A DNA stretch of 5,405 nt from an uncultured Tepidimonas sp. GTDB lineage: Bacteria; Pseudomonadota; Gammaproteobacteria; Burkholderiales; Burkholderiaceae_C. The position numbers and the translations under genes were made by a program. Positions 1-5,405 of the stretch are shown here, piece after piece. The DNA lies in NCBI GenBank assembly GCA_937949455.1, contig CALEDU010000130.1, forward strand, positions 1 through 5,405, given 5' to 3'. The notes beneath the pieces were generated by a model, which was given only the letters and a program-made list of their open reading frames with translations, made no database searches and was not told the origin of the DNA. Numbering within the stretch: the stretch's first letter is position 1; every line of letters starts with the position of its first letter.

Positions 1-395
1 ACCCGATCCGCTTTCACGCTGCGCTGCGCGGCCGGCGCGCCCCGATCAAAACCGTGCTGTTGGCGGGCGATATCGTGGTCGGGGTCGGCAACATTTATGC
101 GAGCGAGGCGCTGTTTCTGGCGGGCATTCGGCCCTCGACGCCGGCCATGCGCCTGAGTCGGCCGCGCGCAGCCCGGCTGCATGCTGCCATTCGTCAGGTC
201 TTGCAGCGTGCGTTGGCCGTTGGGGGCAGCACCCTGCGGGACTTTCGCGTCGATGGGCAGGGTGGCTACTTCCAACTCGAGATGTGGGTCTACGACCGCG
301 CCGGCCTGCCGTGCCGGGTGTGCGGCATGCCGATCCGCAGGATCCGCCAGGGCCAACGCTCGAGCTACTACTGCCCGCGCTGCCAGGTCTATTGA
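1..395 (+). CDS. mutM: Formamidopyrimidine-DNA glycosylase (Fpg/MutM), C-terminal part, 5' end outside window
   Basis: Partial gene: the reading frame is open from base 3 and runs 130 codons to a TGA at 393-395, roughly the C-terminal half of a protein that is usually about 270 residues. Seen directly: the helix-two-turn-helix segment [14 protein letters not shown], with the DNA-contacting Asn codon at 90-92, and a C-terminal zinc finger with Cys codons at 312, 321, 372 and 381 (C-x2-C...C-x2-C) containing the [13 protein letters not shown] signature. The Arg of that loop is the one that inserts into DNA in the family. By family knowledge this bifunctional glycosylase/AP lyase excises 8-oxoguanine opposite C and ring-opened purines in base excision repair. 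The catalytic N-terminal Pro lies outside the window, so its presence is unverified. The next gene on the same strand is mutY, its partner in 8-oxoG defence, after 74 bp, so co-transcription is likely. The zinc finger separates it from Nei2/Nei3-type paralogues less firmly than the missing N-terminus would. Confidence 0.96.
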   Translation, partial: PIRFHAALRGRRAPIKTVLLAGDIVVGVGNIYASEALFLAGIRPSTPAMRLSRPRAARLHAAIRQVLQRALAVGGSTLRDFRVDGQGGYFQLEMWVYDRAGLPCRVCGMPIRRIRQGQRSSYYCPRCQVY

Positions 396-428
396 GCGGC
401 ATCATGGGGCACGGGAGAGGGCCGAGCA

Positions 429-470
429 ATGGGGCTGCAGGCACAGGTCGAGCGCGCGGGGGATCGCTGA
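429..470 (+). other. Possible 13-codon leader ORF overlapping the mutY start
   Basis: ATG at 429 opens a frame reading MGLQAQVERAGDR and stops at TGA 468-470, sharing one base with the mutY ATG (TGATG). A good Shine-Dalgarno-like run, GGGAGAGG (413-420), precedes it by 8 nt. This is what a translationally coupled leader would look like. It could equally be chance, because the 74-bp mutM-mutY gap is GC-rich with many G runs. I do not recognise the peptide. Confidence 0.25.
458..463 (+). promoter_or_regulatory. Ribosome binding site of mutY
   Basis: GGGGGA lies 6 nt before the ATG at 470. It supports this start over the longer in-frame ATG starts at 404 and 284. It lies inside the possible 13-codon leader ORF that ends at 470, so ribosomes finishing the leader could also reinitiate here. 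Confidence 0.6.
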
Positions 471-1597
471 TGGGCATGTGTGCACCTGACATTCCCACAG
501 CGCTGCGGCAGGCGTTTTTTGCGCGGGTCGTCGCATGGCAGCGACAGCACGGCCGGCACGACCTGCCTTGGCAAGGCACGCGCGATCCGTACCGGGTCTG
601 GCTGTCCGAGATCATGTTGCAACAAACGCAGGTGCGGACCGTGCTTGCTTACTACGGGCGGTTTGTGCAGCGTTTTCCCACCGTGCACGCATTGGCCAAC
701 GCCTCGCTGGATGAGGTGTTGGCTCTGTGGAGCGGACTGGGTTACTACAGCCGGGCGCGCCACCTGCACGCTTGCGCGCAGGCCGTGGTTGCACAGCACG
801 GCGGGCGTTTTCCGGCCAGCGCCGAGGCCCTGGCCACCTTGCCCGGCATTGGTGCCTCGACCGCGGCAGCCATCGCAGCGTTTTGCTTTGGTCAACGGTG
901 CTCGATCCTCGATGGCAATGTGCGGCGGGTGTTGTCGCGTGTGCTGGCCGATGCCAGCGATCCGGCGCGCGCGTCTGCGCAAAAGGCCCTTTGGGCTGCA
1001 GCCCAAGCCCTGGTGCCGCCCGATGCCACACCGGACGACATGGCGGCCTACACCCAGGGACTGATGGACCTGGGTGCGACTGTCTGTACCCGCAGCCGGC
1101 CCCGGTGCGATGCCTGCCCGGTGGCTGCGCTATGCGCAGGCCGGGCCAGCGGCGATCCCACTGCTTGGCCGCGCCGCGCGCCGCGGGCAGCCCGGCGCAC
1201 CGTGAGCTGGTGCTTGCCGCTGTACCTGCGGGCGGACGGTGCCTGGTGGCTGCAGCGCCGCCCCGCACGGGGCATCTGGGCGGGGCTGTGGGCACCGCCT
1301 GTGCTGGCCGCGATAGAGGCGCTCACCGCGTGGTTGCAAGACCAGCCGGGTGTGCAGGCGGACTGGCCCGCAGCGTTGACCCATGCGCTGACGCACCGGG
1401 ACCTGCGGCTGCAGCCCGTGGTGTGTCATTTGCCCACACGCCCCGGCTCGGTCAGCGCGCCGTCGGCCCCGGGCGTGGAGCCTGATCGGGGCGTGTGGTG
1501 CTCGCCGTCCGAGGCGCTGGCACTTGGCTTGCCCGCCCCGATACGCCTCTGGTTTCAAAGCTTGGCCTCGGGCAGCCGCACGTCGATCTCCCGGTGA
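470..1597 (+). CDS. mutY: A/G-specific adenine DNA glycosylase MutY
   Basis: Encodes 375 residues; the E. coli protein is 350. It removes adenine mispaired with 8-oxoguanine in base excision repair. In order: the EIMLQQTQV helix with catalytic Glu47; the helix-hairpin-helix LPGIGAS at about 124-130; ILDGN with catalytic Asp148; the [4Fe-4S] ligands Cys206, Cys213, Cys216 and Cys222 in C-x6-C-x2-C-x5-C spacing; and a C-terminal NUDIX-like 8-oxoG recognition domain from about 240, including [14 protein letters not shown]. The recognition loop reads LTH (307-309), where E. coli has FSH. I chose the ATG at 470 because GGGGGA (458-463) sits 6 nt upstream and the conserved fold begins about 18 residues later. 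An ATG at 476 is a close alternative; in-frame ATGs at 284 and 404 would add unconserved sequence, and the first lies inside mutM. It probably shares a transcript with mutM. Its last 43 bp overlap the 3' end of rapZ on the opposite strand. Confidence 0.96.
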   Translation: MGMCAPDIPTALRQAFFARVVAWQRQHGRHDLPWQGTRDPYRVWLSEIMLQQTQVRTVLAYYGRFVQRFPTVHALANASLDEVLALWSGLGYYSRARHLHACAQAVVAQHGGRFPASAEALATLPGIGASTAAAIAAFCFGQRCSILDGNVRRVLSRVLADASDPARASAQKALWAAAQALVPPDATPDDMAAYTQGLMDLGATVCTRSRPRCDACPVAALCAGRASGDPTAWPRRAPRAARRTVSWCLPLYLRADGAWWLQRRPARGIWAGLWAPPVLAAIEALTAWLQDQPGVQADWPAALTHALTHRDLRLQPVVCHLPTRPGSVSAPSAPGVEPDRGVWCSPSEALALGLPAPIRLWFQSLASGSRTSISR

Positions 1598-2445
1598 CGG
1601 CGTTGCACGGACCAGGTCGCCGCAAAGTGGCGGGCCAGCCGCTCCACCAGATAAACGGAACGGTGCTGACCACCGGTGCAGCCGATGGCAACCGTGACAT
1701 AGCTGCGGTGGTCGCGCATCATCCCGGGCAGCCAGTGCTCCAGAAAGGCGGTGATCTGCGCCTGCATGGCTGCGACTTCGGGCTCGGCGTCCAGGTAGGC
1801 GGCCACGGGAGCATCCAGCCCCGTGAGCGGCTGCAACGCCGGTTCGTAGTGTGGGTTGGGCAGCATGCGCACATCGAACACATAGTCCGCGTCCATGGGG
1901 ATGCCGCGCTTGAAAGCGAAGGACTCGAAGACCAGGGTCAGCGGTGCGGGGGCTTGCAGCAGCAACGCCTTGACCTCGGTGCGCAACTGGGCGGCCTTGA
2001 GCTGGCTCGTGTCGATGATCAGTGCCTCCTTGCGCAGCGCGGCGAGCAGTTCTCGCTCCAGCGCCAAGGCATCGACCAGGGCCCGGCGCTGGTCGGCACT
2101 GCCGCGTACCGACAGGGGGTGCATGCGCCGGGTTTCGGAGTAGCGGCGTACCAGCACGTCGTCGGTCGCGTCGAGGTAGAGTATGCTCAAGGCAACCCCG
2201 CTTTGGCGAAGGGCCGATAGCCGCTCTGGCAGACCAGGCAGGGACGCCGCGCTGCGCACGTCGATGGCCACCGCCACCCGATCGGCCCGGTGCTCCCGCT
2301 CGACATCGATGAAGGCCTCCAGCAGCTCAGGCGGCAGGTTGTCCACGCAGTAAAAGCCGGAGTCCTCCAGGGCATGCAAGGCGACCGATTTACCTGAGCC
2401 GGACATGCCGGTGATCAGCACCACATGCGGGGCGGAGGGCGTCAT
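1555..2445 (-). CDS. rapZ: RapZ/YvcJ-family nucleotide-binding protein (RNase adapter in enterobacteria)
   Basis: Encodes 296 residues, slightly longer than E. coli RapZ (284). Seen: a Walker A P-loop GMSGSGKS at 13-20, the family motif YCVDNLP at 32-38, a Walker B-like AIDVRS around 60-65, [12 protein letters not shown] at about 100-111, [11 protein letters not shown] at 173-183, DVRMLPNP at 191-198, and the C-terminal [11 protein letters not shown] at 254-264, where E. coli has K in place of Q. In E. coli the protein binds glucosamine-6-phosphate and the sRNA GlmZ, steering GlmZ to RNase E to control glmS. Outside enterobacteria GlmZ is generally absent and the role is less clear; YvcJ of Bacillus hydrolyses ATP and GTP. 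The tail here ends [12 protein letters not shown] and lacks the Lys-rich end that binds RNA in E. coli, so the sRNA-adapter role should not be assumed. Its ATG overlaps the recN stop (ATGA), with AGGAG 11 nt upstream inside recN, so translation is probably coupled. Its 3' end overlaps mutY by 43 bp. Confidence 0.95.
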   Translation of the reverse strand: MTPSAPHVVLITGMSGSGKSVALHALEDSGFYCVDNLPPELLEAFIDVEREHRADRVAVAIDVRSAASLPGLPERLSALRQSGVALSILYLDATDDVLVRRYSETRRMHPLSVRGSADQRRALVDALALERELLAALRKEALIIDTSQLKAAQLRTEVKALLLQAPAPLTLVFESFAFKRGIPMDADYVFDVRMLPNPHYEPALQPLTGLDAPVAAYLDAEPEVAAMQAQITAFLEHWLPGMMRDHRSYVTVAIGCTGGQHRSVYLVERLARHFAATWSVQRRHREIDVRLPEAKL

Positions 2446-4088
2446 ATCTGCAACAGCTCCTGGGCGTGCGCCCGCGATGTGTCGGATCCTTGGCCACCGA
2501 GCATGCGCGCCAGCTCTTCGATGCGCGCTTGGCCCTCCAGCGGCGTGACCTGGCTGACGGTGGCTTGACCCTGCTGAACCTTGCTCACCTGCAGATGGTG
2601 GTGGGCACAGGCGGCCACTTGGGGCAGGTGGGTGACGGCGAGCACCTGCCGGTCGGCACCCAGCCGGCGCATGAGCCGCCCCACGGTATGGGCGACTGCG
2701 CCACCGATGCCGCTGTCCACCTCGTCAAAGATCAGCGTCGGGGCGTCGCCCAATTGGCTGGTCACCACGGCGATGGCCAGTGCGATGCGCGAGAGCTCCC
2801 CGCCAGAGGCCGCCTTGCCGACCGGGCGCGGCGTGACCCCGGGATGGCCCGCGACCAAAAAGTCGACGCGTTCCAGCCCCAGGGCTTGCGGCTCGGGCAG
2901 CGGTTCGAGACGGACTTCGAACCGGCCGCCGACCATGCCCAGGCCTTGCATGGCCTCGGTGATGGCCGCACTCAGCCGTTCGGCCGCGGGCTGGCGCTGG
3001 CGCGAGACGGCCTGCGCCTCGGCCAGGAAAGCCTGCCGTGTCCGCTCGACCTGTGCGCGCAGGGTGTCCAGATCGGCGGCTTGGTCCAACGCGCGCAGCC
3101 GCGTTTGCCAGTCCTGCCAGCGTTGGGGCAGTTCCTGCGGCGGGCAGCGGTAACGCCGCGCCAGCCCCATCCAGCGCGACAGGCGCTCGTCCAGGGCCGC
3201 CAGGGCGGTGGGATCCAGCTCGGTGTGGCTGGCGTGGTGTTGCAGGTCGTGGCAGGCATCGTCAATCTGCGCCTGTGCCTGCTGGAGCGCATCGGCGATG
3301 ACCCCATAACGGGGCTCGATGTGCTGCTGGTCCCGCAGCGTGTGGATGGCCTGCCCGATCAGCCGCGACGCATTGACCTCCTCGCCGTCCAGCGCATCAA
3401 GGGCGGCCTGTGCCGCGTCGATCAAGGTTTGCGCATGCGCCAGGCGCGTGTGCTGCCGGTTGAGCTCCTCCCACTCGTCCGCGCCTGGGGCCAGGCGGCC
3501 CACCTCGTCCACCTGCCATTGCAGGCGCTCGCGCTCTGCTTCACGCGTGCTGTGGCTGGTCTCGGCCGACTCCAGCGTGGCAATGGCCGCGCGCCACGCC
3601 GCCCAGGCAGCGCGCAGCGCCGACGTGTCCAGCCGGGCGTAGCGGTCCAGCAGTTCGCGCACGGTGTCGGGGCGGGTCAGGCTTTGCCAGGCATGTTGGC
3701 CGTGAATGTCCACCAGGTGTTCACCCAAAGTCCGCAACTGGGTCGCCGTGGCCGGACTGCCGTTGATCCAGCCGCGGCTGCGCCCCTGCACATCGACCGT
3801 GCGGCGCAGCAGCACCGGCTCGCTCGGCGCGACATCGAAACCCTGTTCCGCCAGCCAGGCTGTGGCGGCAGGCGGGACATCGAACTCGCCTGCCACCTCG
3901 GCGCGGCTGGCACCCTCGCGCACCACCTGCGCTTCGGCCCGGCCCCCCAGGAGCAGTTGCAGGGCATCGATCAGGATGGACTTGCCCGCCCCCGTCTCAC
4001 CCGTGAGCGCCGTGAAGCCAGGGCCCAGGTCCACCTCTAGGGTATGGACGATGACGAAATCGCGAACCGCCAGCCGCAGCCAGCTCAT
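2442..4088 (-). CDS. recN: DNA repair protein RecN (SMC-like ATPase)
   Basis: Encodes 548 residues, close to E. coli RecN (553). It is an SMC-like ATPase in double-strand-break repair by recombination, acting on DNA in the nucleoid. Seen: an N-terminal half ATPase with Walker A GETGAGKS at 30-37; [13 protein letters not shown] at 125-137, a RecN hallmark; an Ala/Gln/Arg-rich segment from about 155 to 375 that reads as antiparallel coiled coil; then the C-terminal half with ABC signature SGGELSR at 428-434, Walker B TLIFDEVD at 451-458 (Asp455, Glu456), the H-loop His in [10 protein letters not shown] (His487), and a C-terminal [17 protein letters not shown]. The coiled coil is short, as usual for RecN and unlike full SMC proteins. 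GGGAGG (4101-4096) sits 7 nt before the ATG. It lies 22 bp after nadK and shares ATGA with rapZ, so all three are probably one transcript. No LexA-box-like sequence is visible in the short upstream gap; SOS control, if any, would have to act at nadK. Confidence 0.97.
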   Translation of the reverse strand: MSWLRLAVRDFVIVHTLEVDLGPGFTALTGETGAGKSILIDALQLLLGGRAEAQVVREGASRAEVAGEFDVPPAATAWLAEQGFDVAPSEPVLLRRTVDVQGRSRGWINGSPATATQLRTLGEHLVDIHGQHAWQSLTRPDTVRELLDRYARLDTSALRAAWAAWRAAIATLESAETSHSTREAERERLQWQVDEVGRLAPGADEWEELNRQHTRLAHAQTLIDAAQAALDALDGEEVNASRLIGQAIHTLRDQQHIEPRYGVIADALQQAQAQIDDACHDLQHHASHTELDPTALAALDERLSRWMGLARRYRCPPQELPQRWQDWQTRLRALDQAADLDTLRAQVERTRQAFLAEAQAVSRQRQPAAERLSAAITEAMQGLGMVGGRFEVRLEPLPEPQALGLERVDFLVAGHPGVTPRPVGKAASGGELSRIALAIAVVTSQLGDAPTLIFDEVDSGIGGAVAHTVGRLMRRLGADRQVLAVTHLPQVAACAHHHLQVSKVQQGQATVSQVTPLEGQARIEELARMLGGQGSDTSRAHAQELLQI

Positions 4089-4095
4089 GCGTCAG

Positions 4096-4101
4096 CCTCC
4101 C
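4096..4101 (-). promoter_or_regulatory. Ribosome binding site of recN
   Basis: On the minus strand GGGAGG stands 7 nt before the recN ATG (4088-4086), inside the 22-bp gap after the nadK stop. It is the clearest Shine-Dalgarno sequence in the minus-strand gene group and fixes the recN start. It means recN can be translated well on its own, whereas nadK at the head of the group has no such site. Confidence 0.75.
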
Positions 4102-4110
4102 GTGTATGGG

Positions 4111-5043
4111 TCATGCCACCACTCCCTCGTTCCAGTGCAGCTTGCGCCGCAGGGTGTCGAAATAGCTCCAGCCCACCGGGTGCAGCAGGCGCAGTGTGTG
4201 GGCCGAGCGGCGTACCGCAATCCGGTCGCCTGGTAGCAGACTGGTGAAAGTCTGCATGTCGAAATGGGCGCTCGGCTCCCGCCCCGCCACGACCTCGATG
4301 GCGATCTCGCCGTCGCTCGGCAGCACGATGGGGCGGTTGGATAGCGTGTGGGGGGCGATGGGCACCATGACCCAACCAGCGATAGTCGGATGGATGAGCG
4401 GGCCGCCTGCCGACAGCGCATAGGCGGTAGAACCCGTGGGCGATGCAATGATCAGTCCGTCAGCGCGTTGGTTGGCGACGAAGTGGCCATCCACCTCCAC
4501 GCGCAGCTCCACCATGCTGGGGGCACCGCCCCGATTGACGACCACATCGTTCATGGCGATGGTTTGGAATACGCAGTCGCCATCGCGCCAAACGCCAGCC
4601 TGCATCAGGGCGCGGTGCTCCTCCGCATAGGCACCGTGCAGCATCGGGCGCAAAATGTCAGCAAAATGGTCGAATGGGATGTCGGTGATGAAGCCCAAGC
4701 GCCCCTGGTTGATGCCGATGAGCGGCACGCCGCATGGCCCGAGCTGGCGACCGATACCCAGCATCGTGCCGTCGCCGCCGACCACCAGGGCCAGGTCGCA
4801 GTGGGTGCCGATGCCGGCAACGTCCAACATCCCATCGCCCATCGGTCCGATGTGGTGTGCTGTCTCGCGCTCCAGCATGACTTCGCAGCCTTGCTCGTGC
4901 AGAAAGTGCACCACCCGCTCGAGCGCGTCGCGGCTGCCGCTCGCGTGGTACTTGCCCACCAGCGCAACCCGCCGAAACCGCAGCGAAAGGTCGCGCTCGC
5001 CACGCGGCACGGACAACGAGGGCGGCATGGGGGGCTGATTCAT
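4111..5043 (-). CDS. nadK: NAD kinase
   Basis: Encodes 310 residues from the ATG at 5043. A TTG two codons upstream (5049) would give 312. It phosphorylates NAD+ to NADP+ with ATP or polyphosphate in the cytoplasm and is the sole route to NADP in most bacteria. Seen, numbered from the ATG: the VALVGKY strand at about 26-32; GGDGT at 89-93 with catalytic Asp91; NQGRLGF at 112-118; NDVVVNR at 165-171; [14 protein letters not shown] at 195-208 in the NAD-binding domain; [11 protein letters not shown] at 228-238; and the betaproteobacteria-like ending [14 protein letters not shown]. The first 22 or so residues are Pro-rich and look unconserved, so a later start such as ATG 5028 or GTG 5010 is possible. 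None of these starts has a Shine-Dalgarno sequence. A candidate extended -10 element at 5058-5050 would place the transcript start at about the ATG. It heads the nadK-recN-rapZ group and diverges from hrcA. Confidence 0.96.
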   Translation of the reverse strand: MNQPPMPPSLSVPRGERDLSLRFRRVALVGKYHASGSRDALERVVHFLHEQGCEVMLERETAHHIGPMGDGMLDVAGIGTHCDLALVVGGDGTMLGIGRQLGPCGVPLIGINQGRLGFITDIPFDHFADILRPMLHGAYAEEHRALMQAGVWRDGDCVFQTIAMNDVVVNRGGAPSMVELRVEVDGHFVANQRADGLIIASPTGSTAYALSAGGPLIHPTIAGWVMVPIAPHTLSNRPIVLPSDGEIAIEVVAGREPSAHFDMQTFTSLLPGDRIAVRRSAHTLRLLHPVGWSYFDTLRRKLHWNEGVVA

Positions 5044-5049
5044 GCTCAA

Positions 5050-5058
5050 ATTACAACA
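5050..5058 (-). promoter_or_regulatory. Candidate extended -10 promoter for nadK-recN-rapZ
   Basis: Read on the minus strand, 5058-5050 is TGTTGTAAT: a TGn extension followed by TGTAAT, which matches TATAAT at five of six positions. No good -35 is found 16-18 bp upstream (ATCCCA and neighbours), as can be tolerated in extended -10 promoters. It is one of the few AT-rich patches in the window and lies in the 33-36 bp gap between the divergent starts. Initiation 6-8 nt downstream would fall at about 5044-5042, on the nadK ATG. Confidence 0.4.
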
Positions 5059-5080
5059 TGGCTTTTTGATGGTGGGATGA
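5058..5080 (+). other. Two chained minimal ORFs leading into the hrcA start
   Basis: ATG 5058 reads M-A-F then TGA (5067-5069). Its last base begins ATG 5069, which reads M-V-G then TGA (5078-5080), whose last base begins the hrcA ATG at 5080. Both junctions are TGATG, the geometry of termination-reinitiation. No Shine-Dalgarno sequence precedes the first ATG. The pattern is directly readable, but a role is speculative. Confidence 0.2.
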
Positions 5081-5405
5081 TGTTAGACGAGCGTTCCAGA
5101 TTGCTGCTCAAGGCGTTGGTTGAGCGCTACATCGCCGACGGCCAGCCAGTAGGCTCGCGTACCCTGTCCAAAGCGGCCGGGCTGGATCTGTCGCCGGCCA
5201 CCATCCGCAATGTGATGAGTGACCTGGAGGATCTGGGCCTGGTGGCCAGTCCCCACACCTCTGCCGGGCGTATCCCGACGCCGCGCGGGTACCGCTACTT
5301 CGTCGATACGATGTTGACCGTGCGGCGCGGCGAGCTGTCCGCGATCGATGTGCTTCCGACCCCGACGCTTGCAGCCGAACAGCCGCGCCAGGTGCTCAGC
5401 CAGGC
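5080..5405 (+). CDS. hrcA: Heat-inducible transcription repressor HrcA, N-terminal part, 3' end outside window
   Basis: Partial gene: 108 whole codons of a protein that is usually about 330-350 residues, open to the right edge. HrcA binds the CIRCE operator and represses class I heat-shock genes such as groESL and dnaK; its activity depends on GroEL in the systems studied. Seen: the N-terminal winged helix-turn-helix, with [21 protein letters not shown] at about 9-29, [18 protein letters not shown] at 37-54 as the recognition region, the wing [20 protein letters not shown] at 57-76, and then the beginning of the linker to the GAF-like domain. The start is the ATG at 5080 by family pattern (MLDERS); an adjacent in-frame ATG at 5077 adds one Met. 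GGTGGG (5071-5076) is too close to be a normal ribosome site for either. No CIRCE repeat (TTAGCACTC-N9-GAGTGCTAA) is visible upstream, so autoregulation is not supported here. The promoter is not resolved and probably lies within the start of nadK. Confidence 0.95.
   Translation, partial: MLDERSRLLLKALVERYIADGQPVGSRTLSKAAGLDLSPATIRNVMSDLEDLGLVASPHTSAGRIPTPRGYRYFVDTMLTVRRGELSAIDVLPTPTLAAEQPRQVLSQ

Noticed and set aside
284..469. MutY extended N-terminally to the ATG at 284 (437 residues) or at 404 (397 residues)
   Set aside because: The extension from 284 overlaps the mutM zinc finger. Neither extension resembles the family, and the ATG at 470 has a good ribosome site and the usual N-terminal length.
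501..520. Terminator-like hairpin followed by six T within the start of mutY
   Set aside because: The stem is only about five base pairs with a bulge and a three-base loop. It lies inside the coding sequence at codons that encode the normal N-terminal helix.
1598..1630. CGGCG...CGCCG inverted repeat just past the mutY stop, considered as a terminator
   Set aside because: It has five base pairs, a loop of about 15 nt and no T-run. It lies within the rapZ coding sequence, and such short GC repeats are expected at this base composition.
1495..2220. A 241-codon + strand frame antisense to rapZ and overlapping the mutY end
   Set aside because: It has no recognisable domain and lies opposite the P-loop-containing rapZ frame, so it is a shadow of GC-rich codon use.
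2466..4040. A 524-codon open frame on the + strand, antisense to recN
   Set aside because: Its residues (runs of Gln, Gly, Arg, Leu) match no motif I know, it has no ribosome site, and recN on the other strand carries every expected motif. Long antisense frames are common opposite GC-rich genes.
5000..5079. CIRCE operator, sigma-32 promoter or LexA box upstream of hrcA/nadK
   Set aside because: I looked for TTAGCACTC/GAGTGCTAA, CTTGAAA with CCCCAT, and CTG-N10-CAG with the usual AT-rich core. None is present convincingly.
1..5405. Mobile element, CRISPR array, tRNA, or prophage or defence genes
   Set aside because: No transposase-like frame, long terminal repeats, regularly spaced repeats or tRNA cloverleaf is visible. 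Every long stretch is accounted for by core genes of uniform composition.

Overview
This 5.4 kb window is GC-rich, densely packed bacterial chromosome. It holds six housekeeping genes, four complete and two cut by the window edges, and I see no sign of mobile DNA. Protein wording and gene order suggest a betaproteobacterium of the order Burkholderiales, probably Comamonadaceae or a close relative. That assignment rests on remembered family sequences and was not checked by search.

Layout. On the + strand, the 3' part of mutM (1-395) is followed after 74 bp by mutY (470-1597). On the - strand, reading right to left, nadK (5043-4111), recN (4088-2442) and rapZ (2445-1555) form a tight unit. There are 22 bp between nadK and recN, and a 4-bp ATGA overlap joins recN to rapZ. 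The two groups collide tail to tail: the last 43 bp of mutY and rapZ are the same DNA read on opposite strands. At the right edge the 5' part of hrcA (from 5080, +) diverges from nadK across only about 36 bp.

Function. mutM and mutY are the two glycosylases of the 8-oxoguanine repair system: MutM removes 8-oxoG opposite C, and MutY removes A mispaired with 8-oxoG. recN encodes the SMC-like protein of double-strand-break repair. nadK makes NADP+ and so feeds NADPH-dependent oxidative defence. rapZ is a nucleotide-binding regulator tied to amino-sugar supply in enterobacteria. hrcA encodes the repressor of class I heat-shock genes. The neighbourhood therefore leans towards DNA repair and stress, but all members are common core genes.

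I found no undescribed system. The points worth a second look are small-scale: a candidate extended -10 promoter placed so that nadK mRNA could be leaderless, two minimal ORFs chained by TGATG junctions directly into the hrcA start, a 13-codon leader ORF overlapping the mutY start, and the 43-bp convergent mutY/rapZ overlap that leaves no room for a terminator between the genes. I saw no RNA genes, CRISPR arrays, insertion sequences, large repeats or convincing intrinsic terminators. No stretch over 300 bp is without a gene.
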